From: Siderastrea siderea
Lineage: Eukaryota; Cnidaria; Anthozoa; Scleractinia; Rhizangiidae
DNA: 64,000 bases
Reading direction: 5' to 3'
Assembly (NCBI GenBank): GCA_964030785.1
Contig: OZ034978.1
Location: forward strand, 6,948,501-7,012,500
A program made the translations under genes and the position numbers. Shown here piece by piece: positions 46,641 to 58,800 of the stretch; within the stretch, counting starts at the first letter, position 1, and each line of letters starts with the position of its first letter. The notes under the pieces were generated by a model, which saw only the letters and a program-made list of their open reading frames with translations, ran no database searches and was not told where the DNA came from.

Positions 46641-46800
46641 GAGTCTGGATGAAATCCTCAAGTGTGACCATTCTAATGTAAGCTACTGAGCAGTACTTTC
46701 CTGTGGTATCGTTTATTATGCTGTACAAGGTGGTTCTGTTGTGTGAGTTTATGGACGAAATCCTAGCTAAAGTGAGGCCAGGTGAAAGCTGTTACACCAC
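46641..46800. repeat. Isolated unit of the 106-bp repeat family
   Basis: One and a half units: TGGATGAAATCCTCAAGTG, TGAGCAGTACTTTCCTGTGG, TATTATGCTGTACAAGGTGG, then a second partial GGACGAAATCC. Same family as 17,299-17,830. It overlaps the probable MED16 3' UTR. Confidence 0.75.
46712..46717 (-). promoter_or_regulatory. Candidate MED16 polyadenylation signal
   Basis: AATAAA on the minus strand (TTTATT on plus) about 170 nt after the MED16 stop, within the dispersed 106-bp repeat unit. Confidence 0.4.
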
Positions 46801-46888
46801 CTTCTATTGGGACTTTTTCTTGGTATTCTTTAACTTTTGCCTAGTCATTCCCTTTCGCTCCTGGCAAAGCAGGAGTTTAAGGTTGATC

Positions 46889-49800
46889 CTAATCGTTAGC
46901 GGCAGGAACACTCTGTTGTTCCTTGAAAGATAATCTCCTCCAGCTTCCTCCGCACACGCACGCCCTGACCCATCTTTGTTCCCAGGCTTTTGCGGCTGCG
47001 TGGTCACTTATACCATCAACCATTGACACGCAGTTGCATCTGAGAATAAAGAACACTTAATCAGACTGAGTGATACCAGAGTCCTCCCTTAGGTAATCCA
47101 GCAAAAGTATTCTTTTTTGCGATGCTGCGATAAAGAAAAAAGTGAAATTATTAACCAATCAGAAATCAAATACGTGTAAATGGTGTCAAGTGCGGGGAAA
47201 CGCGTGTGGGCAAGTCAGGAGTGCTTTTTGTTTTACTTCTGATTGGCTAAGAAAGTGGCGCTAAGTCGCTAAAATAAATCTTTGCACCTGTTCGAAACGC
47301 ATTGCACCTTTTTTTTTGTTTTTACAAAATCCCCCTCAGTCTTGACTTTTTATAGGCTGCAAAAGTTACGAAATCTAACCATCATTTGTTACACGACCGA
47401 GCTAGTGAGGGGCATGAGTCTATTCCTTATGTGACATCACAAACTGATTTGCATCTCCTTAACTCTTTGTAAACAAGCATGCAAAGCAGTTTGTGACGTC
47501 ACATGGGAAATAGACCCATGCCCCTTCTGACTCGGCCGTGCGACAAATGATGCTTAGTTTTGCGTAAGTTTTGAAGCCCATAAAAAAGTCAAAAACTGCA
47601 AATAATGGCTTAATGTTTTTGAAATAGATGCAAAGTTTAATATTGGCGGAAAAAATATTTTGGGGTTAGGTGCACTTCAAAGGAGCCACGTCACGGATAA
47701 CGCATCCTGAAAAAGTTAGCCCAATTTTTTCAAGTTTGTCATTCGTAATCCGTCTTAATCTCCCTCAGTCATAACCATCCTTGTTTAGTTTTGGTTTATT
47801 ATTACTTCTTTGGTGTTTTCCCACCTTAGGAATCTATTATTTTGAGGTTTCCTTCAATGTAAAAGTAATTTTGTCAGATCAGAAAAGTGAATGAAAATAC
47901 CGTGACATAGCTCCTTTAACCAATCATAGAGCATAATAAAGCAAACCCAAACCAAACACTAATTGTAATTTTCGACACTCAGTTGAAAACCACTCTAAAT
48001 TCACATAAATTTACAACAGCCAAGGCTGACTAACAATCCTTCACTACATGTCACTCCAGATATCAATGAGAAAACGAAAAAATCAAACTGCACTATTACC
48101 TAGTGCATTGTTTTAACTTGGTCTCTGGTGATTTGTCCAAAAAGATCCTTCTGACAACATCCATGGTGTGCGAGCCATCAGCAGACATTGGGAAAATGGC
48201 AGATGCGAAAGGGTGGAAGATCTGTCGGGATGTGTGCACCACTGGTTGGGTTCCAAACTGATACAAGCTGGATTTGATTTGTCCACTAACTGCTTTTCCA
48301 GACACTCCTGAAACAAAATAGGAAACAGTATTGGTTAACTTCAAAAATACATGCAACAAGAAAAGCACCAGGGGCATTAGATCCCGCCGTTGTTCCCCCC
48401 CCCCCCCCCCGTGGGGTGTAAAATATGTTACGGTCACTCAAGATAGGGCCCTTGGCTGTGTAGCGAAAGACACGACGAGTATTTCTTTGGCCGAGCGAAA
48501 ACCGGAGGTCTGGAGTAAGTGACCACCAAAAAAAAAAAAAACAGGAAAAAAATGGGTATTACTAGACCCCGTCCTGACGGCGGGGTAATTAGCATATGCT
48601 AAATCAGTGGATAGTGTTTTTTGCACTCTCTGATTGGCTACGCAAACTCGAGATAGTGGTTTCGCGCGCTCTGATTGGCTACGCAAACTCGGAATAGTAT
48701 CTGTTATTCACCTCCGGCATTTTTCTGGATTTCACGGGCGAGTTTTCCCTCATTTCTCAGAAAACAGGAACTATTTGGTGCTGGGTATCCACTGGATTGG
48801 TATGTACTAAAATGACTATTCTCATCCGTGTTGTTTCTTTGCTTCTTTTCAACCAACACTTACCTCTATTTAAATTTGGAATCTGCATATTGGGAAGAAA
48901 CAGCGAGTTTGGAATAAGAGGAGCGGCTTCAGCTGAAAATGACAACAATAGAAGTAAGACAAGTAGTTGGCTGACATCTAAAATAGTATGTTACAATAGT
49001 TACTGACTACTTTTCTGTTCAAGATACACGCTTCTACACGGTGTGGCCAGCTGAGAGAGGTAAAACTAATGTAAGGGACTATTACAGTAATTCAACCTAA
49101 GAATGCAACTCAAGACATCTTCTTCCAATGCTCTCTCAAGTCTTTTGAGCGTGGATTTATTTCTGATACTGCTGGTGACCTAACCTTTGAGATCTGACTC
49201 CAGTGGGCTTTGTGGCACAAACATTTCTGAAATAATTTTGTCATGATATCACTTTACCGCTCTACTCAAACACCGTCACCTCACTAGCAAAAAAGTTCAG
49301 AGCAACTTGTCTGGGGCAACCTACCAGCCAATCGGTCCTCAGATTCATCTGAACTAGCTTGTCTGCTCAGAAGCCAGATTTTGGTGAAGACCTTGAACAG
49401 CAAAGCCAGTGACTCATTTTTGTCTGGAAAAAAAAAACAGTAGAGCATGAGAAACAAAAACAGTCACTTAAAAATGCTGGAATATGATTACAAGACAGTA
49501 TAGCCATGTTTTTTTTTTCTTAGTATCTGTATGGTTTGAGCCATTTTGTTTGCGAATAAATTGTCATTGCTAACAGGACTTCTATATTACAGTTTCCACG
49601 TTTACAGAATCATGTTAACAAAAACGGAAGGCAAAACCAGTGTATTGTGTTGTCATAAAACAAGATGCATGTGCATTTAAGAATGGGACAGAAATGTAGA
49701 AAGCAAGATATAAAAGATGGTTTCATCTTCTTTATATGCATGCTTTATGATACATTTCAACTGACTAACTAACTCAAAAACTAAATGAAACAAGTTTTCA

Positions 49801-52800
49801 AGGTTTTAGTTTTTCCTGTTTAGGATCGTTCTTGATCAAAATCAACAGTAGATCTACGCATACATGTACACTACAATATAATTTCTACAATAAATTATAT
49901 GTGAAAAACACTTCTTCTCATCTATCCGATTTATAACTGGTTTTAAGTCGACACATGTAAGGTAATTCAGCTTTCTCATCCCAGTGGGCAAGTATTGTGG
50001 TTACTTGAAAATAATACGAAAAGGTGGAGATAAGCAAGTCAAAGAATCTTGCCTGCTGATGGCGTGATAGAAGGGAGTACTCCGGGAGTAGTTTGACCCC
50101 AGAGACGAACTAGAACCAGCATTTCACGTAACGTGCCCAAAGTACTTGTGTCACGGATAAGGCTAACCTAAAATATCAAGTAAAGGAGCTGTTACAGGTT
50201 GGAGAGTATAAAGATGGGAAAATCAACTTCAGAAGATTAGTAATTGAGAACAATAGCTACATTCTCTAGGTAAAGTAAAGTCGTAGAGAACTACATTTAA
50301 AGGTAGGAAAATGACTACATCCAAAAACACTGATGCCACAGTTTAAATCCCGGCCAAGCCAAAACTCCGCTGCTGTTCTTGCTGTGACGTCAGTCACAAC
50401 TAGCTTACTTCAGGAAATTAAAATAAAACTAATGTTTGTTAAATAAAGTCGAATTTCAAAAATTCGTGTGATTTCGAGGTCGGGTTGATTTCTCGGAGCA
50501 TTAATTTGACGGTAACCTTAATAAAGTGGAGCGCCAATTTCTACAACGTTAATGTCCATCATTTTGACCCCAAACTCTGAATCGCGTCCTTAGCAATGAC
50601 CACTTGAGATCATACTTTTTGCTTGGTAATCTTTTAATACGATGTGTACGACAACTCAAGTTCATTCTTGTCCTCAGATTTATCTCTCAATGCATGCTTC
50701 AGTGTATTTCTGACATCACGCCTTTGGAATGATCAACAAACTCTCCCTCGAAAGAATACGAGATCTCTACACTTGCATTAATTTTCTTCATTTGTAAGTT
50801 CTACCTTCTCTTTTGCATAAATTCTTTATTCTAAACTACTTCCCCGTTCAATATGCGTTTAGTCGCTTTAATTTCAACTAACTTAGTAAACACAAGCGCA
50901 ATAATATTAACCAGTAATAAAATTTAAAATATAGATATATTAATCAGTAAAGTAAGAAAAGGAAATGTGTTGTCGAACACGATTGCATAAAATTTTTTTT
51001 AATTAACCTGAATTTTAACCCTTTCACTCCCAGAGTCAGTTATGGAGACATTTAAGGTGCTTCTACCTTTTAAGTCTGTGGATGAAATCCTATAGTGTGA
51101 CCATTGAAATGAAACCTCTTCATCAGTAGTTTTACATGGTACTATTAATATTGAAGTATTTTACAAAATGAAATTTGAAATTTGTTTTAAATTTTGATTT
51201 TAGGCACTCCTGGTAGTAAATTGGTTAATATACCCGCCCCCATCTTAGACTGAAAGTCCAAAATTGGAACTCTATCACAGACCTGGAAGGTCAAAACTGG
51301 GACCCCATCCAGCAGTACAAACCCTTGCAACGTATTAGGATTCGCCAGAGGTGCTCTCACAATGTGATTTCTGGTGTTAAGCAATAAACCACCCACAAAG
51401 ATGTGTGGGATCTTCATGTGAGCACGCTATATAAACACCTTTATCATTAATTTGAATACTCACCCCTGGTGCCGTTTCTTTGTTGTGATGTGAAGTGAAG
51501 GCAACAACAACAAACAGGGCAAGGTCAGTTAACCACTGAATGAGTGGAAACAAAGACAGCAGTGTAGCTGAAGTAATAGAAATCAAAAACCCAAAAATAA
51601 GACGTTTATTTTAATAACCCTTTAAACCCTAATGGTGATCAGCATCAAATTTTTCCTCATCCTATTAGTGCATTACAGTAGATACAAGTCATGAGAATTT
51701 AGGAATTGACCACTCAAGATGACTTGTCTTGATGTTTAAACAAGTTCTCCCAACTAGTACTCAACAAAATATATGGAGACCAGTAGGGAGAATTTGTATC
51801 ATGGTGCTGGGGGTTAAAAGGTAATGTAAGGCAATGGTAACTGCAGTTTACCTCGAAACATCATTTGCACGTTCCTCTTTTGGAACTTAGAACCTGTAGC
51901 TACTATGGAGGCAGGCGCACTACAAAATCAAACTGATCTGAGCAAACCGACAGTCAAAATCTGGACAACGTTGCAACGTGGTCTGCAAAAAGTCATCTGA
52001 TTTGAATGTAAGCCTGGGGCACTTTCCATTTAGCCAAAATGTCGGTTCAACCCTTTTGAAATGTAAATGAACACGCGAATCCACTGGAAATTTTCCGAAC
52101 AAGCGGACAACCCTCGGAGGTACTCCACTTTTTCCCTTTCAACCGGTTGGAACAAAAATTACCGTTTCATTTGCACAAAATTTCCATTTCTGCTACTCGC
52201 GCTGCAAACTTATCACCGTCGTACCGTAGACTCAAAAACGTTTTGAACCCTATTTTATCTTCTGACAAAAAAAACAAGTACCTGCCTACGAAACGAAGTT
52301 AAAATCATTTCCGCTAACCGTCAAAGTTTTAATTTCTTGTCAAAACTGTCCACAATGTCAGAAAGAAGTGGAAATGCCAACATCCATCATGTTGGCTTCT
52401 TGTGCCATTAATGTTTTTGATTTACCAATGACATTGCAAGTTTGGAACTGAAAACAAGGCTCTTCGCCTGCATGTCAAAAATCTTTCCATTTGACACGGA
52501 AAGTTTCCGGAATTTCAAGCCGAAAGGTTTGGCTAAATGGAACGTGTCCCTAGTTTACACATGACCCAAGCATCAACTTGAGCAAAAAAAAAAACAAAAA
52601 CAAACAAAAACTCTAGAGTCCCACTCCAGGTATGCTCGAATCACCCACATTAAACTACATAGTGTCTGCAATTTTGTGCCCTTGTCAAACAATGGGGAAC
52701 AAAGGCACTGCGCATGTGTATATCTCCTTGAACTTGTACTTATCACATGCGTCGGCATGTTTATTCTTGTATCGTAAGTGCAATATCAAATGCACATCTG

Positions 52801-55800
52801 TGTGTCTTACTGCTTTCTAAAGTCAATTCCTTTGCATCCAGAGCTTGTATCACTTTGTCCACTTCCACATCTGATATCGTTGACATCTCTACAAAAATAT
52901 AATATCAGGAAAATATGTGAAGGCAATAAATAAATAACGACATTTGAACATTACAAGTTTTCGCTCTGAACCAAAATTTAAAGATCTCTAAATCAGACCT
53001 TTTGTGATCACAAATTTTGACCACTCCTTCAAGTCGTGGTGTTCATTTCACTATACAAAAACGGCTCAACTTCTGAACCAGTGGACTGGACTAAACTGCT
53101 GAACCAGTTGATGAAAGCTACTGAAAAAAACTTCAGTGTGATGCTATTTTTCTCTTTGTATGAGGTGGTTTTAATTTTGGCGTCTGTGGATGAAAGTTTA
53201 TTCACGGAGAGCTATTTTCTTATGGAACTTTATTGTCTATTACATTTTCTTGATATAAGAACCAAGTCATCTTGGCAGCAACAAAGACTTACTGGCAAGC
53301 TGATCACCAGCACTAAGGGATGATCTCAGTAGAGATCTTATGGTGGCAGCTATAGCCATGAGAAGTTGACGAACGTAGCAGTCAACTGCCTGCCCAGCAC
53401 CATCTTTCATGCACCTGAACAGACTGGCTTTGATTGCTCTTAATCGGGAACCGTGTATCTGCTGCTGAGGAATGTCCTGCATGCTAAAATCGTCTGTTAA
53501 CATCCTCAAAACTGCGTCTAGTGTGTCTAAAAGAGAACAACAATGGGACAACAGTTAGGAGTGAGTATAGGGAGGGGACAGGAAGTTTAACCCTTTAAAC
53601 CCTAATATCAGCTTTCATATTCTCCGCACTGGACTCTATAAATTTCCTATGATGTTGATGAGGGGAATTTGTTTAACAATCAATACTTTTTCTACTTGGT
53701 GATCATTTCCTTTATTCTCGTGACCTTTAAGTTTCAATAAGCAGTCCTATTTTAAGGAGAATTCAGATGCTTGTTACTCCCAGGGGTTAAAGGTTAAGGG
53801 TCAAACGTCCTGCCTCCTCTTTTGATTTCCTAAACATAGAGCTCCGCTTCCTTATCTTCAGTTCTCCTACTTCCTGCCATCTGAAAATGCCTGGGTAGGA
53901 TCTGCTTTTCATTTTTGAGTCGTTTACTAAAGGCCGGATAAAACAGGCAACATTTCCCTACAACTTGCCACGCAACAGATGTCGCATTGTAAGTCAAGGC
54001 CTTCCTTTCCACGTGTTCTCACGTTGCAGAAAGTATAGCCTACGTAGCAGGCGTAAACAGGGCAGGGAAAGGGGAGCAAGAATGCGGAAGAACTGGGGGA
54101 TAGGGACGAGGGAACGCCTGCTACCCCCTAGCCCTCATTTTTCACCCGCGTTCTCGCTTCCTTTCCCCTTTCCCGTTTACGCCTGCTACGCAGGCTACAG
54201 AAAGTACAATTGAGCCACCTCTACTTTTTGCAACACAAAAATTCGTTGCGAGCGGCGGTAGTAATACACGTAAGTGTAAGAAACAATAATGTCAACTTCC
54301 AACACAACATTGTTGTGTGACAAGTTGCAGGAAGATATTGCCGGTATTCATTGCTTGGCCTTATGGGACATCTTAAACACGTCATCTTGAATTGTTTGCT
54401 ATCTTGAACGGTTTTCCATTTTCTTTCACAGTTTAAGATAAAGGGGTCTAATACAGTGCAGGCGTTTAAATGAGTACCAGCGTCATATTGCTGTGGGTAA
54501 CCCTGCAGTGGACTACCATTCAATCTGGGGGGAGTTGGAATGCTCTCAGTTGCTTCATGCTCGGACACCAGGAATTAAATCCCACCGTCTGGGTGTCCTG
54601 TGGCTTGTGCAGGCCTTTACTTTGCCTTCATCTTACTGTAATGACTGGCTGCCAAAGAGACTACAACAGTACGGGTACGGTAACAAAATGCGTTACGAAA
54701 TTATGAATATATGAAATTCATATATTTGAACTGCGGAATGAAGAAATAAATGTAAAGAAGATCCTCGCAGTTTTTAACGCAACTTATGCAGTTGCGAAAA
54801 GAAAGCCTGAAAAAATCAGGCTTGCCGGGATTCGAACCCTGACCTCTGCGATACCGGTGCAGCGCTCTAACCAATTGAGCTAACAAGCCAACTGGGAGCT
54901 GGTCATTAAATTGGTTCGTAATATACCCGGGAAAGATGAAGATGAAATTATGAATATATGAAATTCATATATTTGAACTGCAGAATGAAGAAATAAATGT
55001 AAAGAAGATCCTCGCAGTTATTAACGCAACTTATGCAGTTGCGAAAAGAAAATGCGTTAGGTTAGAGGAGTTGGTTACCTGTTTGAGTCCCCAGATGTGC
55101 CGCCATAAGGACATCCCACCACTCCCAGCCAGTGAGGAGACAGTATTGCAGCAAGTCTTTTAAGCTACGCTTGAGCCGCAATCCACCATGATCTACACTG
55201 TCTGTTGATGAGGTGCATTATTGTTAACTATACAATGGACACACAAATCATTCCTATGAAGAATTTTAAAACATATTTCTAATTTTGGGCGGGATAACCG
55301 ATATCAAGGCAATGCATAAAACAAATAGATTCAAGAGACTGCAAGATCACACAGCAAACAACAAGACCAGGATAAGATTTCATAGTCATTACTTGTCCTT
55401 TCCTTACAAGACGATAACGGCTTTTGAAACTTCTTGTTTACGTTGCTTACTTATTTTCGGACAGATCTTCTCACATCTTTAGGCATCTACAGAGTTCAGA
55501 GTCTTGTCGAACATTGAATTCACTGGACTCTGCGGCTACTAAGCTTCAAGTGAAACCTAAAGAATCTAATTTGTATATAAAGTGGGAGAAACCCGACCCT
55601 AATCAGCAAGTGAAGCACATAAATCTGACACTTTCCTTGTATGTTCCTCTACGTCATATATATAAACTTTTATGTATGCAATATTGTAGACGCAATGTAA
55701 CGAATTAGTTCTACTAGCGCCCGATAAAATTCAACAGTGACTTCAAAATATGTCACACTGATAATGACGGATGTACCATCGAAACATGACTGTGGGATTA

Positions 55801-58800
55801 AAAAGAGTTGTGTTGTTTCTGAAAATTTCTTTTGAGATCACTTTTTACGTTTGAGGCACGTACTAAGAACTTGGCGTGTGCAAGCAAATTGTGAGTTAGT
55901 TGCCCAACAGGCAAGCTAGTATTCAAATTTTAGTCGAAGCCTGAGGTAAAAAGAAACAACTAATAGAACTAAATAATTTGAATAATTTAAAACACAAACA
56001 AACCTGACAGGTGATGCAGTTTGAACATGCGAAGATCTCCTGTCATGGTCACACCCACCATGCAGCAGCAACAGGGAGAATAACTGATGGCACCAAGGCA
56101 GCCTGTGCTGTAGGACACTCCTGAAATGCGGGCTCTCTTGGTTGGGGTACCTGTGTGTTGTTTCACTAAGTCAGTATTTTTGCTTAGTAAGCCAAACAGT
56201 TTAATCTGATAGATTGTACGTGAAAAAAAAAAAAACTCTACTTCGACTTCCATGTTACATTTAGAAAAGTCCAAAAGTAGTCAGTTAATCCAACGTTCCA
56301 CTAGAAGCTATCAAATTTTTTCAAACCCGGAATGCAAGGAACTGTTACTGTGACATGTACTGTAATAAGCGCCGCCTCTGACGACAACCAAAATACAGTT
56401 CTCAAATGTCTTTATTACTAATGTCTGCAACTTGCTCTACAGTGCAAAATCACGACCACAAAATCCGACGTTGCAATGAGTCTCTTTTATACCTAGAGCT
56501 GCATGTAATCTACTACATTATCTATTTGCAAAATATAACCGTCCTACACAACTACGTTAACTACGTTAAATTAAAAAAATGTATAAACGTTATCATTGAA
56601 AAATGTTAAAGTTAAAAAACATATAAATTGAACTATATCCTTGCTTCTTGAAAAGAAAATGTTTTTTCTTTTCTGTCCAAGCCAAATTCAACATTTAGAA
56701 AAACTGTGGGGTATGTTTATAGGAAACTTGTGAAAAATTGTCTACCTACCCACGTCAGTATCCACAACTGGTGCGCGAAAAGCTGCACTTGGTAACAGGC
56801 CCACACTGTATGGTAAAACAAATTAACAGAACACAGTCCTACTGTCAGTCAGTAAGCAACAAAGAATTAATTGCCACACTGTCAAGGCCAACCGTTGTTT
56901 ATGTTGGCAGTCTTTGATTTCTTTATTATGACAAATTGTCAAAAATTTAATGAAGCTTCGTAAACAAAAAAATGCAACAAATTAAAAGAAACCATCACAT
57001 TTAGTGAATGTAGCAAATACGAGAGGCCAAATGATTAGTTGCTTATTTAAAGCATTAACAAGAAATATTAAGATTAACGTTAGTTGGTGTTAGAAACATC
57101 AAAACTACCTGGACATTTCGTCTAGTGTATATAAGAGCACTAAGAAACTAGTAAACAGTATAACTGTTGAATACGATAAAAAAAACAATGCTGATGCAAC
57201 GGTAGGGAAACTGAGTGTATCTTTTAACCAATATTTCAAAGGGCACAGCCTTTCTTCTTCAGAATCCTATAGAGAATCACTCCAAGGGTCAACGTTACAA
57301 TTTAAATAATAAAGGGTCAACGTTAAACTAAGGGTATACAATATGACTCCTAGAATAACAACATAAAACAGCTTACATTACAACGTTAAAAAACTGGCGT
57401 AAACACTAAAAACGTTACGATTAGAAATTTGAAAGATATATAACTTAAGCAGGATACGTAATACTTTTATAACATAAGCTTAAGCAACAGGATGACGTAC
57501 AGCGTTAAACTCTAAATACATCACAATTCGAAATTAGAAAGAGGAAAAATACCCAAAAAACTACAAAAACACATGGAGGATGAAAAAACGGACAAAAGTG
57601 TCACGTTTCATTTCTCCTATTTAAGCCTAGAGGTTCCATGAGGTATGCCTCTCTAGCTTTCCGTACACTGTCACGATTAAATTTCATTAGTTCAAGAGGA
57701 ATAAGTTGCTTGTCATTAGTCGTTTGAAAGAAAATGTTCTGAGACTGCAGTAGGTTTAGAGCTGTTAGTTTGTTTGTCAACAGGTCTACGATGTCGTAGA
57801 AGCGGTCCTTAAGTCGCCGTTTGGTTTCTCCTATGTATTGTTTGTGACAGCGATTACATTGTACCATGTAAAGAACGTTTTTAGAGTTGCAGTCAATGTG
57901 ATGATGAATAGGTCTTGTTTCGCCCGTAGGATAAAATGTGTAGCTAGTGAGCCCATTGGTTATATACAGGTAGTTGCGTGTCAAGCAGTTGTTACCGCAT
58001 CGAAACGATGAGCCACGGAGTTGGTTATTTTGGTTAGGGTTACGAAGTTTGGCGTTAACTAATAAACTACTAATATTGTCACTACGCCGAAAAGCAACGA
58101 GAGGAGCAGCATTGAAAACGTTGACGCAGCAGGGAGATGAAGACAGGATGTTCAGGTGTTTGTGTATTTCGAGTTTAACGCTGTGCGTTTTTATAGTATC
58201 ACGTATCCTGCTTATGTTACATATCTTTCAAATTTCTAATCGTAACGCTTTTAGTTTTTACGCCAGTTTTTAACGTTGTAATGTAAGCTGTTTTACGTTG
58301 TTATTCTAATATCATATTGTATACCCTTAGTTTAACGTTGACCCTTTATAGAGTCATTCTCTGTAAGATTCTGAAGAAGAAAGGCCGTGCCCTTTGAAAT
58401 ATTGGTTAAAATATACACTCAGTTTCCCTACCGTTGCATCAGCATTGCTTTTTTCTCGTATTTGGTTCTTTACTTTTTGCTGATTAGATCCTTTACTACA
58501 GGATCCGGTACTTTTATTTTGTTACTTTGGTCCATGTAAAGTTAACTGTTTCCGAGTATAACTAATGCCCTATTAAATTTTCCTGGACTACTAACTCCTG
58601 AAACACCAGAAACAAAGAAAAATCCACTGGCAGCAGCTTTCAATAACACATTAAGATGAAGAATCAACCAACAATTGTGTTTCTTTTACTGCTGCCAATC
58701 GTCTCAGTGAAACTTCGATTGACTTTGTTGGTTTCTGCTTTCCACAGCCTGCTGGTAGTTGTCGTAATTATAAGAATTATGACTGTTAGCATTAAGGAAC

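Noticed and set aside
54819..54889. Functional tRNA-Thr
   Set aside because: Loop position 33 is C, a T-stem pair is mismatched, and it is embedded in a SINE with a target duplication.
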